DNA of 64,000 nucleotides from Pleodorina starrii (taxonomy: Eukaryota > Chlorophyta > Chlorophyceae > Chlamydomonadales > Volvocaceae): contig BRXU01000003.1 in the NCBI GenBank assembly GCA_030267565.1, positions 6,609,001-6,673,000 of the forward strand. The letters are read 5' to 3'. The translations under genes and the position numbers were made by a program. Shown piece by piece: positions 45,263-57,909 of this stretch. The notes beneath the pieces are model-generated. The model ran no database searches, was not told where the DNA came from, and saw nothing but the letters and a program-made list of their open reading frames with translations. How positions within the stretch are numbered: position 1 is the first letter of the stretch; every line of letters begins with the position of its first letter.

Positions 45263-45454
45263 GCTTTGGGTGGTCACCTCGCCGATGGCCATCAACGTCG
45301 GCCGCGCGCAGAATCCAACGCACCTATGGGTTCAGCTAGCACATAGAATGATGTGGCCACTATTGGTTTGCTCTACAGGCCAAGTTTCAGCGTCCGCGGA
45401 TCCAGGCAACGGCTTCGTACGTAAGTGGGAGCCGACTGCCTCCGACCCCCTTGC
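45263..45454 (-). repeat. Right arm of 192-bp long inverted repeat
   Basis: This is the inverted partner of 38447-38638. It lies 189 bp upstream of the oxygenase start codon, so it may form part of that gene's promoter. Confidence 0.88.
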
Positions 45455-45642
45455 CACCACCGGTACAACGTCGGCGGTTATTCCGTTGTCGCGAAATTGT
45501 TTCGCTTGTGCATGTTGGCTTGGAACTTGCTACAATATACCGCACCAAGCCATTGTTACATTTTAAGTACATTTTGAGAAACGTTGACATGAGGAAGTCT
45601 CGGAAGTGAGATAGATACTCTAGAGCCCGAGCTGCCTTTCCA

Positions 45643-48640
45643 ATGGGCAAAACTCTTGCCAAGGCTAGAAAGAAGGCCTCAAAGGAAGCTCAGGAGAAAG
45701 CTCAGAACGGGGATGGCGTTGCCAGGGACGGCCCACTGGCCGTCATCGCCAAGCGACTCAAGTACAAGCTCCCGACCAACCCCAAGAAGAAGGTCAAGCT
45801 GGTTCCCATCATCAGCGAGGCACTGAACGCAAAGGCCTGGCCCGACGCTCAGCAGCTGCTTGACCTGCTCGAAGCGAAGCAGCATGCGGCCGATGCCGAA
45901 ATTCCGAAGCTCGGCGCCATCATGCGCTGGGTCCGGGCGGCAGACCTAGCGGGCACGGAAGCCGTGGCGGCCAAGCTCCTGGCGTCCATCATGCGCGTGG
46001 CCGCCGGGCCGCAACCACATCCCGCTGCTGCAGGCGATGCAGCCCCAGGCGCCAGCGCCGGCATCGGCGCCGCCAGCGGGGGCGACGGCGGCGCCTCTCC
46101 GCTACCCGTCCGGCGCTTTCCTCCCTGGTGTCCGCCACCTCAACCCCTAGTGGACGCCGGCGCTGACGCAGCTGCCGCCGTGCGCGCGGAAGCCGACGGC
46201 GCTACCGCCGGACCCCAGCCGGCCGGTGCCGACGCACCCGTGCCCGCCATGGCGCCGGCCCAGACGTCTTACGGGCCGTACGCAGGTCGTTTCGGGGTGG
46301 TGCCGTTGCCGCCCGAGTACGCCGGCACAAACGCAAACGGCAGTACGGCAGGCATAGCTGCCTCCGCCGCCGCCGCCGCCGGCGGTGCCGCCGCCGCCAT
46401 CACGCTCCCAAATGTCGCGCGCGACCTCACCATGTTCTGTACTGAGCCCGGTACGATTCAGTACGAGGCCTCGCGCCCGCCGGCGTTTCGCGTCGAGGTG
46501 CCTTTCGTACCCGGGGCGTTCGTGCTGGTGGGCGCACTATCGAGGGGCGAGTGTGCGCAGATAGTGGCGTGCGCCGAGGAGATGGGGTACGTCGTTGATC
46601 CGGACTACACCTTCTCGGCGGCGGCGCGCGCCGCGGCGGCCGGCGCGGGCCTGTCGGCCAGCAGCAGCATCAGCGGCATCAGCAGCGCCGCCCGCAGCGG
46701 TGGCGCGGGGCTGGGCGAGCGCGGCGCTGCGGGCTGCGTGTGGCTGGCGGATGAGACGCTGCAGGTTCGTTCGTGTTCATGAGGGCCGCGACGCGGCCCG
46801 CGACGCATCGGCGCGTGAGCGGCAGCTGCAGCTGCAGCGGGCGGGGGCTTTGCGTGCTGCTGCTCGCTTGCGGGGGAGGTTCCACGAAGCATGCGGCGCC
46901 TCCAAGGAGCCCGGGCGCGAATGTGACGCTTGGGTTGGGGTCTGGGAGCGTTCGGCGGTCCGAGTGACAGCCCTAACATTCTTTCCACCCAGGTGGTCGC
47001 CCCGGATCATCTTGTCCCCGGGACGACGGGGACGGGCGACGGGCGACGGGCGACGGGGTGCTGACGTGGGTTTGAGCCGTACGGAGGTGTGGCCCATACG
47101 GAGGAGGTGTGAAGGGGACGCAGTGCAGTGCAGTGCACGGGCTGTAGCCCGGCCCGGAGTACGTTCCACCGAAACGAGGTGCCGGAAGGATGGTGGCGTC
47201 AGGAATGAGAAGAATGCGTCCTTTGGCGGATGCCGCGAGGCTCTACCCTTATTATGCGCGTGTGTACGGTTTTGTGTACGACACCGCAGGGCCCGCTGTA
47301 CGACCGGATCTCGCACCTGCTGCCGCAGCACCTCTGCGGCGGCGATCTGGCGGGCATCAACGCGCGCTGGCGGCTGTACAGGTACGACAAGGGTGCCGTG
47401 TACCGCCCCCACGTGGATGGCGCGTGGCCCGGCAGCGGCCTCAAGAACGGTCGGTACGAGTTCGACGCGTACGGCGACAGGTGGTCCCGCCTGACGTTCC
47501 TCGTGTACCTCAACGAAGACTTCGAGGGCGGCTCCACCACCTTCTACACGCCGGCGGCGCCAGGTGCGGGCATCTCTCGCGCGGTCGCCTCTGGCTGGGT
47601 TGCGCCTGACATACGGTAGGCAGGAGAGACGGCATTTTCCCCGGAGAGAAAAGCAGGCGCTCTGGTCAGCAGCTCGCGCAGCGCTGACTCCGGACGGCTG
47701 GTCGGCGCCAGGCCGTTACCGGTAACGGCCGCAGCCGTATGTTCTTGGATAAAATTCAGAGCGGAGGATGGAAAGGATCCCAGGTGCGGCGGCCTTATCC
47801 GGCCTGCTTTGTCTGCCCAGCTGACGAGGCTACACGCAACCCCGCCTCGCGCATCACGCATCGCAGCACAGCGCAGCGCAGCACGCAGCACGCAGCGCGT
47901 TCCAATAAGCAACCCCTGTCTGTCTGTCCGGTGCTCGCAGGCAGCGGCTGCTGCTTGGAGGCTCACAGCGTCAAGCCGGTGGCGGGCAACATCCTGGTCT
48001 TCCCGCACGGCGACACGCTGGGCAGCCTGGTGCACGAGGGCAGTGCAGTGACCCGTGGGTCCAAGTACGTCATACGCACGGTGCGTCGCGACCGGCGAGC
48101 GGTACCTCTACCGGTACCACTCGCTCCCGGGTGCAGTGCAACCGCAACGCGGCGGGGTCGGGGCCGACGTTGCCGCTGATGGCGCGATGGGTGGTTCCGG
48201 AGCTGTCCTGGGGCTCGGGCGGCTCCCACGCCACGTGGGAGGCGCGGCTGCGTTCCGGGAGGAGGCTTGTTCCTTCTTGGTTGGCGGGGCCCTGGGAGGG
48301 CGGGCTGGGGAAAGCCTGGCACTGCGCTTTCGCGTCGCGCCTGGAACGGGAGGAGGCCTTGGAGCCCGAGTGCGCTTAACCTTGTGCGCCCGCCCGCCCG
48401 CCCAACAGTGCCCGCCCAACAGTGCCCGCCCACCTGACCTCTTGACGGTACTTTTTGCGTGGGCGGGGCGCGTAACTAAATTACACCCGGCGTGTCGTGT
48501 TTGTTGCTGTGCCCCCTCAGGAGGTGCTGTACAAACTGGCGCCGGGGGTCAAGGGCGGGGGCGCGGGGGCTCCACAGCCGGCGATGCAGCTGCCGGCGGC
48601 GGCGGCGGCGGGCGCTGCAGCTGGGGGCAAAATCCCCTAG
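45643..48640 (+). CDS. Prolyl-4-hydroxylase-like 2OG-Fe(II) oxygenase
   Basis: Four exons, 45643-46764, 47290-47563, 47941-48080 and 48521-48640, chain to 551 residues. The C-terminal part is a P4H-type dioxygenase fold that uses Fe(II), 2-oxoglutarate and O2. It contains LSRGECAQIVACAEEMGY, then RYDKGAVYRPHVDG (His415-x-Asp417, iron ligands), LTFLVYLNEDFEGGSTTFY, VKPVAGNILVFPHGDTLG, the distal iron ligand LVHEG (His497), GSKYVIRT (Lys507, 2-oxoglutarate ligand) and EVLYKLAPG. The N-terminal 280 residues are a basic helix (MGKTLAKARKKASKEAQEKA) followed by helical and Ala/Pro/Gly-rich sequence with no known domain and no signal peptide. It is therefore probably not an ER collagen-type enzyme, and the substrate is unknown. 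TGTAA at 48957-48961 fits the poly(A) signal. Confidence 0.83.
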
Positions 48641-51400
48641 TCGAGTCCAGTCCGGGGGTGTTGGGAAGGAGGGGCGGAGGAATGCTGTTAGGGCGCCGGG
48701 AAGGCAGCCCGCTGCGGTATCCAGGGTATCCAGGGCGCTGGCAGGCGCATCCGACACCTCGGCTTTGTTTGTGGGCAGCAATTTACGCGCGATGCTCGCT
48801 TTTCCTGAGGAGGGGACAGCAGGGTGTGCGCAGAGGAGGCTTAGGTCTGCGGCGTTACGGTCCTTGTGCCGTTTCGTTTGGTGGTAACTTGCGTTTGTAG
48901 GGGGAGCACACGTCACATCCCGCGCCTCCACTAACTCCTGCAAATCGCTTAACGGGTGTAACGCTGACGATTCAGACGGTCCTGACGCGCATGGAGCGGC
49001 CTTCCAAGCTAAACGACACAAAAACGGTATCCAGTGCAGATCATCATGCACTCAAGAGACGGCTACGGTCTGCTTTCAGCATTCAGGGGAACAGCAATTT
49101 ACAGCTGTCGCAGGTTCGACAGGGCGCCGCAGCGTTCCTCAGGGCATCACATGTAGGCATGGCCTGCCCTCTCAACCCATGCCGCCTGCTCGTCCGAATC
49201 CAGCCAAAAGGCTCGTGAAGGGGGGAGGCAGAGGACCTCATCATAAAATGTTGGATGAGCGCGCGAATGAGACACCGCGACGCCGCGCTGATCTCACGTG
49301 ACAGAGGGCAGGAGCCCGCAACAAATCTCGGCTGTCCACACCACGTGGGGCAGCGGAGCGAGTCGCATGAATCGCGAACCCGTCGACAGAGACAAGAGCC
49401 GGTCTCTAACGTAAGCTCTTCCTCCACAAACCCTCACCACCCCCGCGCCCTGGCCTGACGCCTAAAGCCTGCCTCGTACCTAAACTCGCGTCAGGCACAG
49501 CGCAGCTCATCTTATCAATCCGAGACGGGTTCCGAGCTGAAAACGTGGGGCGAGTCCCGACAATTTGCAGCAGCGAGATTGGCACTCGACGCCGCCTCAA
49601 ACCAGGACTGCTCCCAGCGCGCGTGGCTTCGTGGCCTAACCTAAACAAGCTACACAAACGAAAAAGCAAATCAGTTCCGGCGAACTATTTCCTACTGAAG
49701 GCCATCCATCGCTCATCCTGAGCGAGGGCGTGTCTACCTCCCGGGCCCACACAGGCGCCGGCTCAGCGCATTGGTTCAAATCTGCCAGACCCGGCCCATG
49801 CAAAAGAAAGGGGTGCTTGCTTACTGGTAGCTCTACACTCGGTAGCTCACCCCATAGCGAAACGAAACAGAGGACCCCACGGTCGAGCCCCCAAAAGTGG
49901 ATAATCGATTAGTTGACTACTACCCTCCCGCGTACTATTAGAAGCCGATGTGCTGCGCTCCTGCACCAATACCCGCTTTGTAAGCCCGCCCCCACCTGCG
50001 CAGCGGTGCACCGAACAGCACATCGTCAGGTTTCGGACGGCCAGCCGTCCGTCTGACCACCGAAAGAGACCATACGGCACGCAACCCGAGGGTCCATTGC
50101 GTCCGAAACACGACGACCTACATCCTTTCGTAATCTGACATCAAGCAATTGCCTGTCCTGACCTTCTCTCACCGCGCGGCGCTCATGCGCCGGCGCTCAC
50201 ATCACTCTGCCCTAAGCTACCCAAATGGAGTAATGGACAAGTTCTTAAACCTGACCCGAAATTCGGAACCTGGCGTTCGGCACACCTACAACAACATCCT
50301 CACCGCAAACCGGAACTACACATCATCACCACGACGAACAGTTTTAGGGGCCATAATAGTACGGCGCAACATCAAGGGGTACACAGGCACACGCGAAGTT
50401 GACGCGGGCGTGGGCCACCCAGCCCAGAGGGTGAGGGCAAACCAACAGCCCGTTGCGCACGTCCCTATCCTGCCTACGACATACATACGTACGTCACCAA
50501 CACCTTTCTGCACAACACCTTCTCGCGTAACAAACAGCCTGGATTACCGCGGAGCTCGGCAACACAGGACTCGCTAAATAAGCGCAGACCCCCACACGAA
50601 CTTTTTTGTGCTGTAGCTGGATACGAAGGTTTTGTCTTCTCAAAACGGAAAGGCCTAACAACTACCACGAATACTCGAAACGCGTGCGGGCGCACAATAT
50701 TTTTGATGTACGGACACACACACAAACGCATACACGCACACACATACCACAGCCGCCGCGGGCAGCTTTGCGCAAACGAATGCCGACGGGAAGATGACTG
50801 GCGGGAAGGCATTGCTGATCAATATGCAAGCCTTGCAGTAAACGAGGCAAGCTCTTCATAAAAGCTGCCCTTTATCGAAGCACCGCCGCCGTTTATCGCG
50901 TCAGTGCTTTCGATGGCAATCAGAAACTCAGCACTCCCAACTCACACGCAAGACCAATCGTGCATCCGGAACGGCAGCCGCGGATTCTTAAAGGCATTGC
51001 AGCCGACCGTAGCACGAAGAGGACCAGGACCACGGGGCCGCCGGCTTGCAACCTAACTCACTCATGTAGCCACAACCCTGCGCGGTGCCCGACGTGGGGA
51101 TGGCCCTCCCCTCCAAACAACACCAGAACGCAGCCACAACTGCACATAGAGAAACGGCTGACGGCGGGCTACCTGCCACAGGCGCACGATTGAAGAATAC
51201 CATCCAGCCGACCATGAGATCAAGACGAAACGACCCAGGCCAAAATTGTGCGCCAGCACCGATCCCGCCAACACCTGTCAACCTGCCGCCCTGGAACATG
51301 CATCGCGCTGCTCACTTATATGCAGCAACCGTGTGGGACGACGCACCGTGCATCAACCATACACGGCCGTCATGTCCGGCTCCGGCGCTGCGATGTCTAC
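48641..51400. other. Spacer between convergent genes
   Basis: This 2.8-kb stretch lies between the oxygenase (plus) and an FCP-like phosphatase (minus) and should contain both 3' UTRs. Only TGTAA at 48957 stands out. Composition is more even than in the genes, and I found no exon chain or tRNA. Confidence 0.4.
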
Positions 51401-54400
51401 CTAGAGCTGGGCGTCGGCGCCCATGACATGCACGCGGCCGCTGCGGGGCGTGCCCTCGCACGACAGCCTGGCGACCACACCCCTTTGCCCCTCGGGCTCC
51501 TCACCGTCCGCCTCGGCCTCTGGCCGAGCACGCTTGCACCCGAGGTACTCCCCTGCCCGGCTGACGTCGCAGTCGCCCTCAGAGGAGGCCGCCAGCGCCG
51601 GCGGCGCTCCCGCCTCGCAGCCCCCCACGGCATCCGCCGGCACACAGGCAGGAGTGCCAAAGGCTGGGTTGAGGTCCATCAGGAACACCATCCCCCTGGG
51701 AAGCGGCGACTGCCGCTGCGCGTCGTCAGCGGCCTGGCACTGCAATAGTGGCGCCAGAGCTCCCGCCGCCTCGCTGCAAGCCAGGGATGCTGCCGCCGCT
51801 GCGGCCGCCACCGCAGCCGCCATCTGGCTAGTCGCGTCAGCCGCAGCAGCCGCAGCCCCGTCGCTGCAGCATGCCGCCCCAGCTGCAGCAGCGCCAGAGC
51901 ACGCATGGTTCCCCGACGCATCCTGCCCGGTCGCGCTCTGTTGGGCCATAGCGCCGCTGTCGGGGCAGGATGCCGGGCGGACGCAGGGCCTGAGGCCGCT
52001 GCCTAGAGGGAACCCGACCTCGCAGCAGTCGATGCCGGATTGGCTCCCGGCGGCAGCGTGGTCGGCCAGAACCAGGGTCTCTGGCAGAACCGTCGCGGCA
52101 ACGGCGGTGTCCGCCGGGCACGCGTAGTCGTACCCGGCCCCACCGCTGTACGAGCCCTCGTACGCGTCACTGTCGTACTCGGCCATTGCGTCGTCCATCA
52201 GAGCCTCGAAATCCTCGCTGCTGTGCTCGTTAGGCGGGCACGAGTCGCTCTCCTCCTGCTCGCCGCTCTCCTGCACCAAGACCGCAGTCGCCGCCACCGC
52301 CGCTGCGCCGCAGATATCGCCGGACGTCGAATCCAAAGCGTGGTGCCGCTGGCATGAGCCCGATACGTCCTCTCCGAGCTGCGCCGCGGCGCCGTGCTCG
52401 TCGAACGTCTCAGCTCCCTCCGACTCGCCATCCCAGTCGATTCCCCTCTCTGCGTCGTTGGAGAGAGTGGATCCGTCCTCTTTGCCCAGTCCGCGACTGC
52501 AAGTCGGGCCGTCCTCGTGCGGGTGCTGCTGCTCGTGAGACTGCACCTCAGCGTCCGCGAAACCCCCGACGCTCCACCCCTCATCACCCGAGGCGTCGCA
52601 TTGCATGCCCTCCCCCTCGCTTGAAGACACCGCGCCGCAGACGGCGTTGCAGTCCATGGCGTGGACTGCCTCGTGCCCGTCAATGGCGCAGGCACTACCA
52701 GCCTCTACCGACGCCACGTCCGCGGCCATCTGACCCTGTGGCTCCGCTGCCGCTTGCGCGGCTCCCGCCGCTGAGACGGTTGACGTAATACATGACTTGG
52801 CGCTGGCCATCGGTCCAAGAACCTCACGGACGTCGATCGCGGGCGCCACCTAAAGGTGGCAGCGCGACGCCGACATAGTACAGCTTACTGGGCCATGCCA
52901 TGAGAATCAGCGCCGCATACGAAGGGCAAACTGCATGCTTTGGCCCGCCCTGCCGGTAAGGATCGAGTGGACATTGCGTCCTAGACTTTCCATGACGCCT
53001 TCGGCAAATGCACGCATCAAGTCTTTCGTGGTAATGCCTTGTGGGACGGGACTAAATGAAGCAAGTGGTCTCAAGTAGCCAGGACGAAGCATCAGACGCC
53101 CATCGGCGCCTGAAGTGCACGCTGTCAATAAAGACAGCAGCAACAACAACAACACTCCTGTTGCTGTGTAAACTAGGATGCGCAGCACTACATCATGAGG
53201 GAGCTTCTGTACTGAACACCAGTTGGCTGTCGGCAGGGCTAGCAGCAACATACGACACGCCACTGGACCCAAACAGCACCACGCGAATCATCAGCAAGCA
53301 AGCTTCCTTCGCAGGGCTGAGTGAGGGCTTTCTCTGCAACACGGCAACACATGCGCCTGCTCGCGGCCGTGTGGTCCTCAACGCCCAATTCACAAGTTGG
53401 GTCCTGTTTTATCACCTGGTTGATCAGCACCTCCGCCACGCGGGGGAGCACATTGTCCGCCCCCCCGGCGATGGCCGCCTCGTAGGCGCCGATGTGCAGC
53501 GCGTTATCGGGCTGGTACATGAACATGAGCGGGTTGTCGTCCACAATCACCACGCGCGCCAGGTCGCGGCCCAGCCGGGACAGGTCCTTGACATAGTCCC
53601 ACACCAGGTCCGAGGTCGTATGGTCCCGATGGAGCCTGCGATGGGCCATTGCAGGGCCGCAAAAGCAAGTCGTCAAGGACTACTTCAGTAGTACAACTTC
53701 TCCAGCATACCGACCCTACTAACGGGTCGCTGACCCGCGCGCGCGCGATGGTAAACATCGGCTGCCAATCATGATGAAATGCGGATGGATAACCTCAGGG
53801 GGTGGATGGGTGCGCACGCAGCCGGCTGGAAAGGCGCAGAGGATACTCCCCGAGGTTGTCCACCTTGGCGCGGATTGACTCACATCACGTCGAAGAGTTC
53901 CGCCGAGGGATCCAGCTGCTCGATGGCCGCCGCTGCCCAGTTCTGGGTCGCAGCTGTGAACAGGACGATCTCGAAATTCGGCCGGACGGCCGCCAAAAAC
54001 TCCCGGACCCCGGGGCGTAGCCACACGCGCCTCCCCATGGCCTCATAGTCCGGTGTACGCGCGCCAGCGGGAGTATTCCACAAGTATGCGGAGTTCACAG
54101 CGTTGAGCTCTTCGCTGGCTATAAGCGTGCCGTCGAGGTCCTGCAGAGAATCGAGGACGGTTACCGCGGCCAAGTGTGGGCGAAGTTTGCTACGCGGCGG
54201 GAGGTTGCCAACTGAGGTTTCAGGTCACTCGGCGGGAGGTCACTCGCGCCCAAGCTTGCCAGCAAGCAACGCAACACTGCAACGCACGTTCAAGGTTTTC
54301 CGCACTTCGACCTTTATTTCGACACGACCAAGCTCTGAGACAGCTCGGGGCCCCGTCGCAACCGTGCGCAGTATCCTTTCCAGCTCGCATCCGCCAAAAA

Positions 54401-54727
54401 TGCACTCGTACACGAAAAGCGTCCTTCCATCTGTCTGTTTTCTTGGCTTACCAGCACGAGCGTCGCCCGCGCGGGGCAGGTTGCCGGAGGCAACGGCAGC
54501 GAGCTTGGGCAAAAGGTGCAAGGCCGCTCCGCTGGAGTTGCTGGAAGTGATGAACCGGAAGCGCCCTGGTGATCCTCCAGCGGCTCGGCGGGCGCAGGCA
54601 AGGAGAGCTCCTCGACAGTAACATCCCGAGCGAGCTCATCGTCGAAGGGCGGCAGCGCATCATAAAGAGTAGATTGTCCATCCGGAAGAAGGCACTGCTG
54701 AGCGCATTCGTCCACGATGGAGGTCAT
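51401..54727 (-). CDS. FCP/SCP-type (NIF domain) phosphatase, paralog 1
   Basis: A HAD-superfamily Ser/Thr phosphatase like those acting on the RNA polymerase II CTD. Four exons in order: 54452-54727, 53884-54140, 53416-53635 and 51401-52849, giving 733 residues. An intron splits the catalytic motif just before DLDGTL: exon 1 ends RATLVL and exon 2 starts DLDGTLIASEELN. DLDGTL (93-98) holds the nucleophile and acid/base Asp pair. Further motifs are VWLRPGVREFLAAVRPNFEI, VLFTAATQNWAAAAIEQLDP, then VKDLSRLGRDLARVVIVDDN with the HAD lysine and acidic pair, and QPDNALHIGAYE. After IDVREVL the last exon is about 470 residues of acidic, Ala/Gly/Ser-rich, probably disordered sequence. No BRCT domain was seen, so it is nearer SCP/NIF proteins than full FCP1. 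The paralog at 57910-62298 has the same exon order. Confidence 0.8.
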
Positions 54728-57700
54728 TGATGCCTACACAGTTGGGAGGGAGCGTAGCGCGATGAGGGGACCGCCATCGAACACCTACACTAGAAGATGA
54801 AAATTTGATACAGACACAGTGCAAACAACAATCATCCGACAGGTTACCCAGGAAACAGCACCAACTGTGCGAAGTAAGTTAGTTCCCCTCCAGGGACTTC
54901 CTGCCGGCTCCTCAGTACCATCCAGCTACAAAGCTGTGTGTGCTTGCATCTGCTCCAGACAACTTCATCCGACCAATCGGGTCTGCTACTGACCAGCAAA
55001 CTTTCATACCGCGGGACAAGGGGAAATCGTTCGGTGGCAGTCGCGTATAACTAGACGGCAACATGCCTATGCCATGAAAAGATGGCCACAGGTATCAAAA
55101 CCCAATCCGGATGGGCGTTTACAGCCAGTGACGAAAAGGCTCCATCCCCCGAGGCGGTGCGTACCTCACGCAGACAAGCCCTGCGCGATTGTTTGGCTCC
55201 TTCAGCGCGATGCCTATAAGGCTGTGCGCTGGCTGAGCCCAGAAGGATTCTTGACGCCGCTTCACCCTCCGCGCGTCGCCTCGGACCTTTCAACAAACGA
55301 GGGCGATGTGTGCGCTCCCTTCCTATGAAATGTCTACCTTATATAAATCTAATAAGGACACTGGAGTGTTACAGAAGTGAACTCAACATCAATTGAGTGT
55401 GGATTCCCATCGCGTAGTGTACGGCAGTCATGTAAGGGGGGAGAATTGCTACCTGACGAGGAATTCTTCGTTGCTCCCGTAAATAACCTGAAGTTAATTG
55501 ACACTGTGCTGGTGTGAAAGAAGTGTCATGCCTTCAGGGTTTCATTCTAGCGATAGTTGAAACGAGGACCTTGCACGCCAATCTCACATTACGGCTCGTT
55601 ACAACTTTGATACGCATTTAGCTGATAAAAATTATTTGTCGTTTCTATGCCGCCGGTCGCTGGAGCGACCCCCGATGGGCCATCCTGGCCATGCCTTTGC
55701 AAAGAGTGTGGTGACATATTTTGATGTTAGGTAGCATGTGTTCTCAATTGCTTTACGCTTCACTTGGCAGGGGCGGTGTGACGCTTGCAGGCCGGTTTCA
55801 CGTTGACGGCCAGACCCTTGGGTCGAAGACATCGGCAACTTCCGAATTGGAACCTTTCCACCTTGGGCACGTTCGACTAGTGTTCCATATGGTTTTGAGG
55901 TGCTGCTAAGCGTTGGTCGGGATCTGCCTGCGTCAGGTAGCGGTGTATTTGGATAAAATGAACCGTTCTATCGTGGACCCCAGGAAAGCCGCTCCCAATC
56001 GCCCTGGAAAGCCATGCAAGTACCTTTCTGGACGCACTGTCTTTTTACAAAACCATTATTGGGCCTTCGCGACGCGCGAATGACAACCACACTGCGTGTT
56101 TTGTGCGCCTGCGCAACGAAAGTTGCATTGCAGGGCCCTGCAGGGCCCAAGGAGAGGTACACGGACGCCCCGTAACCAGAACACCCGCGATAACGTGGCA
56201 GGGCGATGTGGCCGATGCCTATTATATTATTGTGTGCATGCGGCGATGGTCACGTAAATAGCCTTCGCAGTTCTGTGGGTCGGTGGGTGACAAAGCCAGC
56301 GTAAAGCCGACGCCTACTTTACAAGGACCATTAGCATGCTCCTCTGTCCCCTGAGCGCTAGATTTGCCACATAGACGACATAGTGACTTGCAACGTGCAA
56401 CGGGGGGCATGAATGCATTAAGGATGCAGGTCACTGTTACATGTGTGTGCCATGTGTGCGCGGATTGACGCCACGCGATTGGCAGCTGCCACGACCCTAT
56501 GGCTGGGCAGTCCAATACGGCAACGATGACGTGCCGATATAAATGGCCAACGACAATTGCCACAAGCTAACCGCCGCGGGTTCATGAGTGCACCAGATGC
56601 GAAACAACAGAGCTTGGCGGCAAGGCAAGCATGGGCTATTCTATGCTAAACCCAAGATCAGAGGGCCTGTACTGGCGTACCCCACACGACCGCATGCAAA
56701 ACTAGCGCCACTCAACCTGCTGTACTGATCTTCCACTCTTGTGGACTAGTGCCAATACATTACCAAGGAAACAGCTCACAGCTGAATGGCTCAACAGTCA
56801 CGACAAAACAGCCGCAAACGAGCCGGCCAACGCCCAATGTCAACAAGGCTGGTACGGCACGGTACCGTGCCGAGTTGCTCAGATCCGCCTCCGAAGCTTC
56901 CGAAGCCCTTTGGCCGAGTGCATGAAACCCGAGTGGTGGTGTCTCCTGCAGCGCTCCCGCAATCAGCTACGCGCTCTCAAGTGTGCGGCCTAACACCGCA
57001 AAGCTACGGTACCTCTGCTTCCCTCGCCAATCAGCATCCGTCAAACCCCTGAAGTCCCCGCGCTAAGCGCACCCACCAATTAACCGCAGTCGCGCATGCC
57101 CCTTGCCCCCCACCCCCGACGCCTGGGCCGCCAACGCTCGCGAATGTGAAACCGTAAACCGCTCCTTGACCCCAATAAAAGGCAACCACCCAGCCAGCGA
57201 CGATTTTCATGAACGATAAACCCTTTCACCTGCGCACTATGTTCACTTGCCAAAGGCTCGCGACGACCACATCCTGGCTCGGCGTGACTGCGGGCCGCGT
57301 AAATCACGTATGCCCCGGGATGCTCCTATACCCATTGTGCAAGCCATGGGGGTTGCGCACTCACCCGGGGCCGTGCACGGGAGCCACGATGCACGAGCGG
57401 CAAGCAGGCCGACAAACCCGGCTAGCCGCTTGTGGCATGACCTTGTGGACCGTGTGTGCCACGGCGATGGCACCGTGGACATCCAGCCCAGCATCGGTTA
57501 CGATCTTACGAAGCTCACGACAGGACGGTCATGGTGACACACCGGCCCCACACACGCTACTGCTTACGCTACTGCTCATGCTCACGGAGAGGTGGTGCTT
57601 CACCGAATAACAAGAACGACGGTGGACGCGCGCATATACAGGGAGCATGCTTTCACAGCAATGCCATGCCTTCCGTTACTACCTCACTTCATGCCGCATC

Positions 57701-57909
57701 CGGGTGATCCGGGGCATGGTTGCTGGCCCAGCTCGACAAGAGGTTCCTTTCAACAAGCAGCCACGAAGCAACACCTACAGCGTCCAATACTACGTAGATA
57801 CTATGGAGATCTCCAGCACCTCAACTTAGCGCAGGCAGCTTCGCCTCCAAACTGCCCTGACGCAGGCCTGGACACCGCTCGAGACCGCCAAACCTGCCGC
57901 GTCCGATCC
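54728..57909. other. Spacer between the two phosphatase paralogs
   Basis: This 3.2-kb stretch should contain the promoter of paralog 1 and the 3' UTR of paralog 2. An 18-bp perfect palindrome (CGGCACGGTACCGTGCCG) lies at 56855-56872. No gene is supported. Confidence 0.4.

Larger units (their letters stand above)
38447..45454. mobile_element. 7-kb inverted-repeat-bounded element with MULE-like gene and duplicated cassette
   Basis: The unit has 192-bp inverted arms, a TATAAAT at about 38683 followed by a gene with a MULE-like motif, and two tandem 2.4-kb cassettes of unknown ORFs. The long arms and MULE-like motif suggest a Mutator-like element carrying cargo. No flanking direct repeat was found. 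The right arm lies only about 190 bp upstream of the oxygenase gene, so the left arm could instead be a displaced inverted copy of that promoter region. Confidence 0.45.

Noticed and set aside
52907..53272. Open minus frame ending GRAGQSMQFALRMRR as a last exon of phosphatase paralog 1
   Set aside because: No acceptor gives the phase needed after 53416, whereas the acceptor at 52850 continues the gene with the IDVREVL motif shared by paralog 2.
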